Part shown: one piece after another, positions 11,301-21,494 of the stretch
Layout: every line of letters starts with the position of its first letter
Position numbering within the stretch: position 1 is the stretch's first letter
NCBI GenBank assembly: GCA_037447655.1
Contig: JBBHKE010002002.1
Coordinates: 1 to 61,747 of the forward strand
Source: Zygnema cylindricum
Lineage: Eukaryota; Streptophyta; Zygnematophyceae; Zygnematales; Zygnemataceae
Length of the DNA: 61,747 nucleotides
Reading direction: 5' to 3'
The notes under the pieces: model-generated
What the model saw: only the letters and a program-made list of their open reading frames with translations
Databases searched by the model: none
Told to the model about the DNA's origin: nothing
Made by a program: the position numbers and the translations under genes

Positions 11301-12679
11301 ACCATTGAGAGGTACAAAGCTAGGTTAGTTGCAAAAAGGTTATACTCAGAAAAGAAGGATAGACTACGAAGAAACCTTTGCACCTGTAGTCAGATTTCCT
11401 TCGATTAGAATCCTTTTAGGTATAGCCGCAGCGGAGGATATGGAAATCCACCAGATGGATATTAAAACGACCTTTTTGCACGGAGAGGTTGGAAGAAGAA
11501 ATTTACATGAGGCAACCGAAAGGATTCGTTGGAAAGTGGGGAAGAAAACAAAGTTTGCAAACTGATAAAATCACTATATGAGCTTAAGCAAGCCCCGCGA
11601 CAGTGGAATATGAAGCTCGACGAATTTCTGACCGGTTTGGGGTATATCAGAATTAGTTCAGATCACTCTATATATTTATTTGAGGATGAGAATGGAGTGA
11701 TATTTATTGCTATTTATGTGGATGATTTGTTGGTCTTAAGCAAGTCCTTAGATAAAATCAACAAACTAAAACGGGATCTTAGAAGCAGTATTGATATGAA
11801 AGATCTTGGCGAAGCAAAGTACATTTTGGGGAATTCAGATGGAGAGAGATAGAGGGAATAGAATTATAAAACTCACTCAAAAAGAATACAATCGGTAATA
11901 TGCTAGAAAAATTTCAAATGGAGAAAGCAAACGGATGTACTACTCCCATGGATTTGAAGAAAGTGAGTGATGGGAGTGAAGAGGGAGGAATATTGATCAT
12001 TAATTGATGAGATGGATGAGATAGAAAGGAAATTTATGGCAAAAATCCCTTATCGGCAGATTGTAGGCAGTTTAATTTATTTTATGAATTGTACCCGTCC
12101 GGATATAGCTGCAGTTGTAGGTGTCCTTAGTAGAAATCTTAATGAACCAAGAAAGAGAGACTGGGAGGCTGCCAAAAGGGTGATGAGGTATCTCGTGGGG
12201 ACAAGGGAATTATGGTTGCATTTGGGAGGGGAGCACACTGACATCACCACTGGGAGTGAGGCCAGCTATGGAGATGTTCTTTTAAGGTGGTTTACGACTA
12301 GATATGTGTTGCAAATTGGATCCGGTGCATGTTGTTGGAGTAGCAAGCAACAAAAAGTAGTTGCTCAGTCCACTATGGAGACTGAATACATGGCTTCCTG
12401 TGCTACCACCAAAGAATTAATGTGGGTTAAATCTCTTCTTGAAGAACTTGGGTTCATGAAGTGTAGAACTCAAAATGTTTTTTGTGATAATCAAGCTGCT
12501 ATATCTATTGCCGCTAATCCGAAACATCACTTCAAAGCGAAGCATATGGATATTAGACTAAGTTTTGTCAAAGAGAAGGTTGAAAATAAAATCACTAACT
12601 GGTTCATAAAACTGATAGAGAAATGATTGTTGACATGATGACAAAAACACTGCCTTCCCCTAAGTTGATTTATTGCTGA
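8306..12679 (+). pseudogene. Copia gag-pol, body B (broken)
   Basis: Same module order as body A. The gag frame is longer here (8,446-8,862 open without a break), and knuckle plus protease sit in one frame (9,102-9,596). Integrase is split by single-base insertions near 9,916, 10,300 and 10,390. RT carries YVDDLLVLS near 11,715-11,740, and RNase H is open at 12,012-12,626. The natural stop corresponds to TGA at 12,677, past a one-base deletion near 12,597. The Cys-to-Phe knuckle change and the TAG after the protease (9,594-9,596) are shared with body A, so they predate the tandem. Most other breaks are private homopolymer-length changes, which may be recent decay or residual sequencing error. 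Confidence 0.85.
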
Positions 12680-12718
12680 GAAAACTGTGGATTAAAATTG
12701 AAAAAGTGACTAGGAATT

Positions 12719-12727
12719 AAGGGGGAG
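12719..12727 (+). other. Polypurine tract, body B
   Basis: AAGGGGGAG directly precedes the TGTTGAAAAG start of LTR3, as at the end of body A. Confidence 0.75.
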
Positions 12728-13618
12728 TGTTGAAAAGAGGTAATTAATAGTTCACTTCCCTATTTTAGTTTTGTTTAAAAAGAAAGAGAGTGGAGGATCA
12801 AAGGCGCGCAATGGCCGCCGCCATATTAGAAAGTGGAAATTTTTGAAGTAAAGGGTGTTTTACTAAAATGATGCCTAAATCTAGATTTGAACCTGCGACC
12901 TCTAGATTTTCTATAGCCTAACGCCTTAACCATTAAGGCGTTACGAAACGATACACATGACGGGTTTCATAAATATATAATCATTAACGCAACAGCTAAT
13001 TAACAACAGACTAACCAAAAGGAGCAATTCCTGCATGTACGCGAATCTGAACCGTGTAAAATATGTTTTGATCCGACGGCTGGCATTATAGCCGCCACGC
13101 GAAGTGAGCTTTTTGCGGCATACGGAGATAGCGTCACGCGGTGCCACGTGGCGCCACATTATTTGATACCGGAGAAGATGGGAGGAGGAACCATGGCTTC
13201 CGATTTGACAGGTGTCACCTTGTAGACCTTGTCGTACAATGGACGTACAATAAGTACATCGCCCATTTGTACCTTCTTGTACTATATAGTGTTCCTATTG
13301 GACTAGGGTTTAGTAGTAGGTAGTCGTGAGTAGGCAGACCGAGACTTCGAAAATATTTAGGTACCTCTCTCTCTAAGAGAGCTTGTAACTATAAAGGTCA
13401 TCTTTGACCAGCCATAACTTACTGCTCAGGGGAGCAAATTTAGTGATTCTTTTGCGTTTGACTCAGGGGAGTCTTATCCTCACAGGGGTGAGAGTGGTCA
13501 AAATATTTGTGTGTCTGGGCGACGCTTATTCAGCGGGAAAATAGAAGGGGAAAATATTATCATAGAGGCTTTACATAGGCTGCTCATGATGTGGGTCAAT
13601 GGAGACCACAGGAATTCA
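12728..13618 (+). repeat. Copia LTR 3 (3-prime)
   Basis: Begins TGTTGAAAAGAGG and ends GGAATTCA, followed by the target duplication CCTGT (13,619-13,623). The first roughly 680 bp match LTR1 and LTR2 closely. The last roughly 210 bp (from about 13,405) carry well over a dozen substitutions relative to both, which points to a recombination or conversion boundary. Confidence 0.9.
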
Positions 13619-13623
13619 CCTGT

Positions 13624-13901
13624 TATGGCAAATTCGACCACATATATACCTGCAATTTTAGGGAATTTGGTGGGGGCCGAAATATTTCATTATATTTCAT
13701 TAAATTATTAGCAGAAGAAATTCTGCCCGTTAGCTTTTACTTACTAGAAATTATCAGTGACCCTGGTTTTCTTATAGATACGAGGGAATTTGACACAATA
13801 TATAACCAACCCTTATTAATTCCACTTTCTCTGGTCTCTCCTCCAATCCCTGTCCCTACAGACTCTTTGGTTTTCTTCCCATTTATTGGAATCCGGTCCA
13901 A
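13624..13901 (+). other. Gypsy linker between protease and methyltransferase
   Basis: This is the continuation of the gypsy element after the copia insertion. The protease frame runs on to 13,711 and another frame is open to 13,905. No conserved domain is recognised here. Confidence 0.5.
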
Positions 13902-14920
13902 TTGAAACCTCATCGAAATGGATTGGTAATTTTGGACCTCTCCGCTGGAATAGGTACTTCCCTCTTTGCATGTTTGCGGAATAGATTATTAATCCGATTT
14001 TATTATTTGGTTAAGATTCTTCCGTTAGCACGGAAAGCACAATTATGTCATTGTAATATGTTGCATTCCCAATACTCGTTATTTGTTCGCAAAATCTGCA
14101 TATGAGCATATGCATATTGCCCTCTCACAAGACATTCGGATTGTGGGCAACCATCACTTACGTGAGATTCGCCCATTCGAGTTAGTTTTTGGCGGATGGG
14201 AGTGCCGAGGAATGTATCACGCCGGGAAAGGTCTTGTATTGGCCTATCACCGCACCAAATTATTTTTTGAATTGGTTCGCATCCTGCATTTTCTACAAAG
14301 TTTAGATCATCCTATGGGGTATATCTTAGAAAATGTCGCTGCTTATAATGATTGAAGACCTACGGTCTTGGGTGATTATCAACGGATTGAAGAATTAATT
14401 GGTACGCCTCTATTAATGACGTTGCTCGCCTTGGTTCACTAACACACCGGGTTTGCTCCAAATGAACAAACCTGATTGATATTGGTCGACTCCCTGAGGC
14501 CAACCTGTTAGATCGTCCTCCAGTTTGTCCTTCTCCTACAAACATTCAGGCTGCCCTTCTTCCTTTGTATAACGTGCAATCTTGCATTCAAAAGGGATGT
14601 CCTCTTCATTGCAGTGTCAATGCCCCGGGTCAACCTCTCAGGTGCTTCGTACCTTAGTTTCTTACCCACATTCACATGCATTCTCTAATGACAGTTCTGG
14701 CATGCTCTAAAACATTCATACTGGTGAGCTCGAAGAGCCTATCTCTACGGAACGAGAATACCTCATGCACTTCATTCCTGGCACTACGACCGCTCCTGGT
14801 CTTACATAACGTCAACGATGCACTTTATTAGGTCGTGTCATGGACCCTCAGTCTTTGTCTTTTGTTTTAGGTCTTGGGTTTGCAACTGGTCGCCACTCTC
14901 ATGATTATCTGTCTCAACTA
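13902..14920 (+). pseudogene. C5-cytosine DNA methyltransferase domain inside the gypsy element (decayed)
   Basis: Pieces in three frames line up as one Dcm/DNMT-type domain. The SAM-binding motif I is VILDLSAGIGTS (about 13,920-13,960). Motif IV is LVFGGWECRGM (about 14,185-14,215), where the Cys nucleophile is kept but the usual Pro-Cys-Gln reads Glu-Cys-Arg. Motif VI is ILENVAAYND (about 14,325-14,355). A motif VIII-like LGSLTHR lies near 14,425-14,450. C-terminal pieces QPLRCF and GRVMDPQSLSF (near 14,830) follow. Such enzymes transfer a methyl group from SAM to cytosine C5. The domain sits between protease and RT of one gypsy element, so it is element cargo. Stops and frameshifts (for example near 14,085 and 14,356) make this copy inactive. 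The domain identity is strong. The link to DNMT-bearing charophyte retrotransposons is from published knowledge. Confidence 0.75.
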
Positions 14921-15337
14921 GCTGGGGGGGGAGAATGCATCACTAAGAAAATCTTTTCGTCCCACTTTCTAAGGGACCACATTTCAATTTTTCCTCTTTC
15001 CTTCTCCGATTCCACCAATTCCGGAAATCTAAATCTACGATTTCCTCAACCCTAGCCATATGTCCTGGTCTATCCCTGCATACACGGCTGTCCATTCTAC
15101 AAGTTTCATGCGTAATCCACCCACTCCATATTGGAGTGCTCTTTTTCCAACACGCAACTGGAATCATTCGGTTAATTGCCTTAAACAGACCACCTATAGC
15201 TTACGAGTTAGGTCAAACGCTTATCGTAGATGAGCAGTTGGCCTTTGCACAAGCCATGGAAGCTATGACAACCAAAAATCGCGATGCTTCTAAATGGAAA
15301 TTCGGCACAAATCTAACAAAGGGCCGAACAAGAATTA

Positions 15338-16625
15338 ATGAATGACGTAGTTTTACGAAATGTTGATGCCTTTGTTTTTTCTATGAATGATTTGGATCGT
15401 CACACCGCTTATAAGATGTCGATAGATCTCAAAGATGACCGCCCGATATTTAAACCGAAACATCGTCTATCAAAAACTGAATGGGAAATGGTAGACAAAC
15501 GATGTGTTGAACTAGAGGAATTTGGCCTAATCTATCGGTTAGACTCCAAATTTGCAGCTCGCACGGTCATGCCTTGCAAAAAAGATTCCGAGGGTAATTT
15601 TACTGAACGTCGAATGTGTGGTGATTTCCGTGAACTAAATGCTAAAACGGTTCAAGATCGTCATTCTATGTCTGTTGCTGAAGAAATATTTGATCACGTA
15701 GGCGGGGCGAAGTATTTTAGTATCCTTGACCTCCGTCAAGGGTTTAATCAAATTGAGATAGAGGAAAAAGACCGGCATAAAAATGCCTTTTGGGGTAGTG
15801 ACGGCCGATGGGAATGGGCCGTAATGCCGTTCGGACTGAAAAATACTCCCTCGTATTTCAAAAAAGTCATGGACTCAGTCCTCGAGGGTTATAAGTTTGT
15901 TAGGTGTTACATCAATGACCTCATCATTACCTCCGCTAATATCGAAGAGCATGTGACTCACATCGAATAGGTATCGACCGAATTAAAAAATGTTGGATTA
16001 AAGTGTCATCTCGCAAAATGCACCTTTGGATCAGAGGGAGTGCCTCTCCCTAGGCCATTTATCTCGGCTGAGGGGATCACTCCTTTTGAAGCAAAGGTAG
16101 AGGCAATCAGTAAATTGCCGGCTCCCACGAACCTCACAAGTCTGCAAGCGTTTCTCGGGCTTGCTAATTATTATCGCAGGATCGTACCTAATTTCAGTAC
16201 AATCGCATCTCCTTTAAGCGACCTACTCAAGAAAGAAGTGGCCTTTATATGGGGCCCCGATCAGATTTCCGCATTTCAAAAATCAAAAAACCGCCTTATC
16301 GAGTGCTCCAATTCTCCGTCATCCAAATCACAAACTCCCCTTTTGTCTACAAACAGATTTTGGAAAACCCAGAATCGCTCCCATCTTCACACAAAAAGAG
16401 TTGAGCGCAGAGGAATACGTAGATGCTTACGTGAGTAAAAGAAATAACCGAGCTGAATCAAATTATAGTAGCTTCAAAGGAGAGTGTCTAGCCGCGGTGT
16501 GGGGAGTCGTTCACTTCCGCCATTATTTATACGGAAAACCTTTCACACTCCTAACTGACCATCAGCCCTTGCATTGGCTGATGAGCGATGATAAGCTTTT
16601 CGGAATACTAGCCCGATGGGCTTGA
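15338..16625 (+). pseudogene. Ty3/gypsy reverse transcriptase and RNase H (broken)
   Basis: RT is open at 15,338-15,970 and, past a single TAG, stays in the same frame to 16,438. Motifs: RMCGDFRELNAKT, FSILDLRQGFNQI, AVMPFGLKNTPSYF and the catalytic box YINDLII, in which the first Asp of the usual Y-x-D-D is Asn. The thumb/connection reads QAFLGLANYYRRIVPNF. RNase H follows in another frame (16,401-16,625) with NYSSFKGECLAAVWGV and LLTDHQPLHWL. The RNase H start near 16,320-16,400 is badly decayed. In the family this enzyme copies element RNA to DNA. This copy cannot work because of the stop, the frameshift and the catalytic change. Confidence 0.85.
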
Positions 16626-16766
16626 ATTTTACAAGAATATGATGTTGAAATCATTCACCAACCCAGTCTACTTAGTCTAAACGCGAACAGGATTTCTCGA
16701 AATCTTTTGCCCCGAACAACGCATAACGAAGTTTGACAGGATTTCGACGTTGACGAGGTTCGTGCC

Positions 16767-17800
16767 ATGTTAGCGGGTTCTTATCTTATTTACTGTCTAG
16801 CCTCTATTCCGAATTCTTGTCCCGCCATAGATCCTTGGCGTGATCGGCCTCTCATATTTTTCCTATCGACCCAAACCTTTAAGACCGGTACTACCTCTGA
16901 CAAAGAAGACAGAGTGAAAAAGAGAGTCAAAAATATCATTTGGCTCGGAGGATCTTTAGTTCATTTGTTTGTAGACAGAAGCCATAGACACGTCCTTTGT
17001 CCTACCGAACGACTTTCCCTAATTGAGCAAATTCACACCGAGCTTGGTCACTACAGTACCAAGCAAACGTTAAACCTAGTTCAGGCACGGTGTTGGTGGT
17101 CAGGAATGCAAGTCGATGTTGCTGCTATTCTGTACAAGTGTGCCACCTGCGACGGTCTCCGAACTTCTTTCTCTAACCGGCAGACTACGCTCCAACCTCT
17201 ACCTATTAGGGGTTTATTCTAACGAAGGTTGGTCAATTTGGCCGGACCTTTTCCCATCTCACGTAGAGGGAAAGAATACATCATTATTATGATCGAAAAA
17301 TTCAATAAGTGGGTAGAAGTCGTAGCCCTGCTCATAAAACAGCTAAGTTAACCACCACAACTTTTAAGGAACATGTCCTTATGAGGTACGGTGCCCCAGT
17401 CGAGGTCGTTACGGATAAAGGTACAGAATTTCGAGGAGAATTTCAAAAGATGCTTGATGAGGCTCTCATCGATCATCGCCGTACTATTGGGGACTAAAGG
17501 CCTGGCTAAACGGGCGAGTCCAGACATTTATGCGTGCCTTGTGTAAGCATTGACTAGAGAAACACATTTCGGTTTGGGACAAGTCCCTTGGCTACATTAC
17601 CATGGAATATCGCATGTGAGTTTAAGCTAGTCTGGCTAATTTCAGCCAGTATTATGTTTCCCTTGGGCGACAACAATTGCTCGGTTGCAATATTAGAAAG
17701 CTGCAAGCTTTCCTCTTCCACCAATGATTGCAACTATTTTTTTGGAAGAACTTACTCGTCGTTCTTCGCTTTTAGCCCGTGAAATGCCCATGGCTTTCGA
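16767..17800 (+). pseudogene. Ty3/gypsy integrase (broken)
   Basis: An HHCC zinc finger lies at about 17,030-17,150 (HTELGHYSTKQT, then YKCATCD). The catalytic core follows in pieces. LVNLAGPFP (near 17,230) carries Asn where the first catalytic Asp is expected. VVTDKGTEF (near 17,405-17,430) has the second Asp. GLAKRASPD (near 17,500-17,525) has Lys at the position of the catalytic Glu. Integrase inserts element DNA into the host. Two of three catalytic residues are lost and the frame is broken at 17,220 and later. The region to about 17,800 is likely the C-terminal domain but is too decayed to define. Confidence 0.75.
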
Positions 17801-18049
17801 TTACCCGCAGATTGCCCAACATCGGGACACACATTGGTTTGCCACCACTCAAAATGGCAGTTACAGGCAGTTACAGGCTGCAACAGAAGCCCTACGGGTG
17901 TGAGATTTTGTTTATCTACGAAGGCAATCTTTTGACACTTTGGACACGGATGTTCATGCACACATCCTACGCATTATCGAGGTGGATCCAAACGGAATGT
18001 TGGGATCACAAGGAGCGGACACAAAGACTTTTCGAGAGCACTCCAAGAT

Positions 18050-18290
18050 TTGTGCTCCGTGTTATTTACCAGATTTGTCGCAGGATATGGATCCTATGCA
18101 GATGCCGATTACAGAGGCGACGACATACACCTTTTCTCATCGATGAGACGAGGAAACTACCATGTTACTTTGTGATCATTGCAATCAGGGGTGTACATGG
18201 AGTGTTTGGTGCCACCATTGGTGGAAGTTCCGGATGGTCACTAGTTTTGCCACGGATGTCGCGAGCTTCCGGTCGTGTTGTCTAGCTCCT
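18050..18290 (+). pseudogene. PHD-finger-like tail of the gypsy integrase (decayed)
   Basis: After the integrase, MLLCDHCNQG (18,161-18,190) runs, with a two-base frame change, into MECLVPPLVEVPDG and, past a TAG, FCHGCREL. The pattern C-x2-C, then C, then P-x-G, then C-x2-C is the second half of a PHD finger. The His expected before the Cys is lost at the frame break. The first Cys pair is not certain; CAPC at about 18,050-18,061 is a candidate but is spaced too far away. PHD fingers read histone H3 tails, and many gypsy elements carry a chromodomain here instead. Domain identity is probable, and a targeting role is inference. Confidence 0.5.
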
Positions 18291-18299
18291 CTGTTGGCT

Positions 18300-19155
18300 A
18301 AAGTGCTTGGGGGGGAATAAACTGACCTAACCATAACAAGCTAAGTCGTTGACCTTTTTTTTTTTTCCACCTTGCTTGTTGTTATGTTTATTCATTTGTC
18401 TCAGTCATGTCTTATTTCATTCACAATATATTTTCATCACTTGGGTTTAAGTCTAGCATAGCTAATGATATTGCATGCATCCTCACGTTATTTGACACAT
18501 GCACGACAAATGTCATGCCGCATCTCGTCAGCCATTCTATCTGTTTATATTTAGGTGTTAAGACGAGCAGCTGCCACACTAATTTATATTTGGGTGTTAT
18601 TTGTGTTTCGCAAGACCGTACGAGATGCAAAGTACTACATATAGTTCGCGAGATTCGCGCGACAACTTGTACCGTACGACTTATATTTTTCGGGATTTGC
18701 GATGACTGCAAATCGGGTCGATTCACGTCGACCGTACTAATTTATTTCTCTTGGATTTTCCGCCGACAACTAATGCTCGAATTCACGTCGGTACAAACAA
18801 ACTTACCGTACTATTTATATTTTCTGCTATTCTCGCCGACGGTGACTTCGATCATTTCACGTCGACCGTACGACTTACATTTTCCGGAATTCGCGCGACG
18901 ACAAAGTGGACCGTACCTGCGATCATACCGTAGAAAATTTATTTCCCTTAAATCCCGGCTGACAACAAATTTTTAATCATTTCGCGTGGAGTAGCATCTC
19001 TGCGGTCGCCGCAGTTTATACAATTTTCGTAACTTCGCATCAAGACCGTCGACGCAAGTGACAGACAAATCGACTGTCTGTTTTGACGAAACGACGTGAT
19101 AGAACCATTTTACGTCGTGAACCATTTGGAGGTTCATGCGTTCACATGTAGATAG
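18300..19155 (+). other. End of gypsy element: purine tract and U3-like repeats
   Basis: A G-rich purine tract (GGGGGGGAA near 18,309-18,318) follows the last coding trace and could be the polypurine tract before a 3-prime LTR. No matching 5-prime LTR is in the window, so LTR limits cannot be set. Within it, about 18,600-18,935 holds three to four degenerate units of roughly 80-90 bp built on TTCACGTCGACCGTAC, a short A/T run, then CGCGCGAC. Such tandem units are common in LTR promoters. No gene is seen. Confidence 0.4.
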
Positions 19156-20213
19156 TGAAACTCTGAGACCTCCATAAGTCCTCAGAGTGGACAGCTTCCA
19201 AGAAGCCTCTAAGATAATCCTGACCCCTTTGTGTTTCAGCAAAAATAACTGCCACCCTTGTAGACAAAAACCCTGACCACCTGCACCCCTGTGAAGGCAA
19301 GACTCCCCTTAGTCGGTAGCAAAAAGAATCTCTGAATTTGCTCCCCTGAGCAGTAAGTTATGGAGGGTCAAAGTTGACCTTTTGTACAGAAGCTCTATGG
19401 GAGAGGGGGTCCTATCTTCTAATTTTTCTAAGTCCTATCTCTCTCACAGACTCTATCTACTGATGTATGGAACCAATCAGAATTGAGTTCCGTACGCAAA
19501 AGTACAGTTGCCGGTGTACTTTATGTACGGACATTGTACGACATGGACTAAATGTCGACACATGTCATATCCGGATTCGGTGCCATAATCTCCGAAGATT
19601 CCACGATCCAATGTAATTTTGCCACGCGTCATTCGATGTGAAGATGGCCACAAACCGCCAAAATCTTCTTCCGCGATTCCGGCGCTAATTCCGGCCGTCC
19701 GATTAGATTCGAATTTAATCGTAGTCGTAATAAATACATGCGCAGTATTCGTTTCACTTAAGAAATAAATGCGCGGCATTGATTTCTTGCCAGTACCGTA
19801 TTCCGTACATATACATTACAAGATCTATGTTTCTTGTAAACAATTACAGTTAAATGATTATTCCTACGTTTACATGTTTAAATAATTATCAAACTATATA
19901 CTACGTAATGTTAGTCCTAGAGGTAACGGCTAAGGCTACCGGCTACTTCCTGTCTGCCGGCCGGTAGGTACAAGGATCAATTCCTGTCGCCGGCATATTC
20001 CTTTTAAATAAATAACCCTAACTTATATAAATTTCCCGTAAACCTCTAGATAGCCTAGGTAGCCATGGCTTTAGCTCCCTCTCCAATTTCTCAGTGACTG
20101 CGACAAGTTTCAGAGTTGGAGAGAGAAGTTAGAGGTAGACTGCCTCGGTTTCTTTCTATACTTCTATTTAGACCTAGAAATACTAAAAATGTACCATTAA
20201 TTTCTACAGATAG
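19151..20213 (-). mobile_element. Solo LTR of a copia-like family with GATAG target duplication
   Basis: On the minus strand the sequence starts TGTAGAAA (20,208) and ends AGAGTTTCA (19,156). It is flanked by the 5-bp direct repeat GATAG (19,151-19,155 and 20,209-20,213). Its 3-prime half is clearly related to the copia LTRs at 2,099-13,618: shared blocks include CCATAACTTACTGCTCAGGG and GTCGTACAATG.CCGTACA.AAGTACA. Length is about 1,053 bp. With no internal region and an intact duplication, it is most simply a solo LTR left by LTR-LTR recombination. Confidence 0.75.
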
Positions 20214-20755
20214 GAAGGGTTTTAATCTGTAGGTTATAAATTCTGTAACGTAGGGCATAAGATTTCGGCCTCCTATTGGCTGAATCCAAACTAGATGCAT
20301 ATACTTACATAGCACGCTGTACTCTGATTGGCGTGTTTTTGCTAGGCATTGTTTTTGTTACTTAGTTCGTTTTAGATCATTTCTTGCACATAATTTTCAA
20401 GTGCAAGAATTATTTTTGTTCAGTATTGAGGATTTTTTGCAGCCATCTTTTTATTTGTAAAATTGTCCACATAACTTAGAGGCGATCTTCTGCCTTTGCG
20501 TGAAGCGTCTAGTTTCCATTATATTATCGATCTCTTGCAAAGCCTTACATATTTATCTATACGGCTTCGGCCAAGACCTACACGGATTCCCTTCAATTTC
20601 CTCGTCCTTTTGAGTGGATTTCGACCGCGATCTCACAACACAAACTTCTTTTCCCGGCTGTGGCTGAACTTTAATTTGTGTTGAAGTTGCATGTTGGGAT
20701 TATCGTTTTGTTCTTTTTATTTCTTGTGATTGTGTATTTATTTCTATTTGGCTTT

Positions 20756-21058
20756 AGGACTAGGGTTTAGTAGTAGGTATACGTGGGTAGGCAGACCATG
20801 ACTTAGGTAAATTTAGGTACCTCGCTCTAAGTGAGCTTGTAAACATAAAGGTCATCTTTGAACGCCATAACTTCCTGATCATCGGAGCAAATTCAGATAT
20901 TATTTTTGCTATTGACTCACGGGAGTCTTGTCTTCACATGGTTGAAGTTGGTCATATTTTTTGTCTTCCAAGGTGGCATTTATTCTTGTCGAAAACAATA
21001 GGGGTCATTGTGTTAGGGCTTCTTGGAGCTTCCATTCTGAGGACCTATGGAGGTTTCA
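20756..21058 (+). repeat. 3-prime part of another copia-like LTR
   Basis: CTAGGGTTTAGTAGTAGGTA at the start and the block AAAGGTCATCTTTGA match the copia LTRs at the equivalent place (about 2,676 onward). The end GAGGTTTCA at 21,058 matches the LTR end. It is even closer to the 3-prime part of the solo LTR at 19,156-20,208 but lies in the opposite orientation. The 5-prime half is not recognisable in 20,214-20,755, where I see no gene. Confidence 0.6.
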
Positions 21059-21277
21059 AAATAGCAACCGTACCATATCGGTTATTCCGTAAATCGTACA
21101 TAAGGTGTGTCAGATAAAGGCGTCGACACGCGAAAGTGAGTGCGTCAACACAAAAAAGTTCAATGGATTCCGAGTGATAAAGATGGGGGGAAAATCACGC
21201 GAACCCTAAATCAAACGAATCTTTTCTATTATGGAATATGTTCAACAGTCGTCTATGTGAACACAGGCTACGACGGC

Positions 21278-21427
21278 TACACTATGGGGAAAATGTACCC
21301 AAATTAGAGTTATAGATAAATTAGAGTAAATTTTTATGGCGGAAAACCTTGAACCCAAATTAAAATTAATAACTCTAATAGGTTTTTTACACTAATTTTG
21401 TCTTAGCGCTAATAGCGATTCATGGTG
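21278..21427. repeat. Possible short MITE of the CACCGTG family
   Basis: The right end AGCGCTAATAGCGATTCATGG (21,406-21,426) matches the MITE terminus found at five better copies. The left end (TACACTATGG near 21,278) is weak. AT-rich interior with TTAGAG repeats, like the 501-bp copy at 24,833. Confidence 0.35.
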
Positions 21428-21494
21428 CAGAAGTAACGCGCTAACTTTTTGAAAAAAAACGATAGAAAAATACCGTTAGTAAGTGTACGACCCC

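Larger units (their letters stand above)
2094..13623 (+). mobile_element. Tandem Ty1/copia array (three LTRs, two bodies) with 5-bp target duplication
   Basis: Three LTRs of 893, 892 and 891 bp (2,099-2,991; 7,410-8,301; 12,728-13,618) alternate with two nearly identical internal regions. The whole array is flanked by the direct repeat CCTGT (2,094-2,098 and 13,619-13,623), and the LTRs begin TGTT and end TTCA. Domain order in each body is gag, protease, integrase, RT, RNase H, which defines Ty1/copia. The target was the protease end of the older gypsy element. One target duplication around the whole array means a single insertion that later became tandem, most simply by unequal exchange between LTRs. 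A long-read assembly artefact cannot be excluded from sequence alone. Confidence 0.9.

Noticed and set aside
1-20213. The segments 1-469 and 19,156-20,208 as the 5-prime and 3-prime LTRs of the gypsy element
   Set aside because: The right segment has its own GATAG target duplication and its minus strand is related to copia LTRs, so it is a separate solo LTR; the left segment starts TGTTGA on the minus strand like those LTRs.
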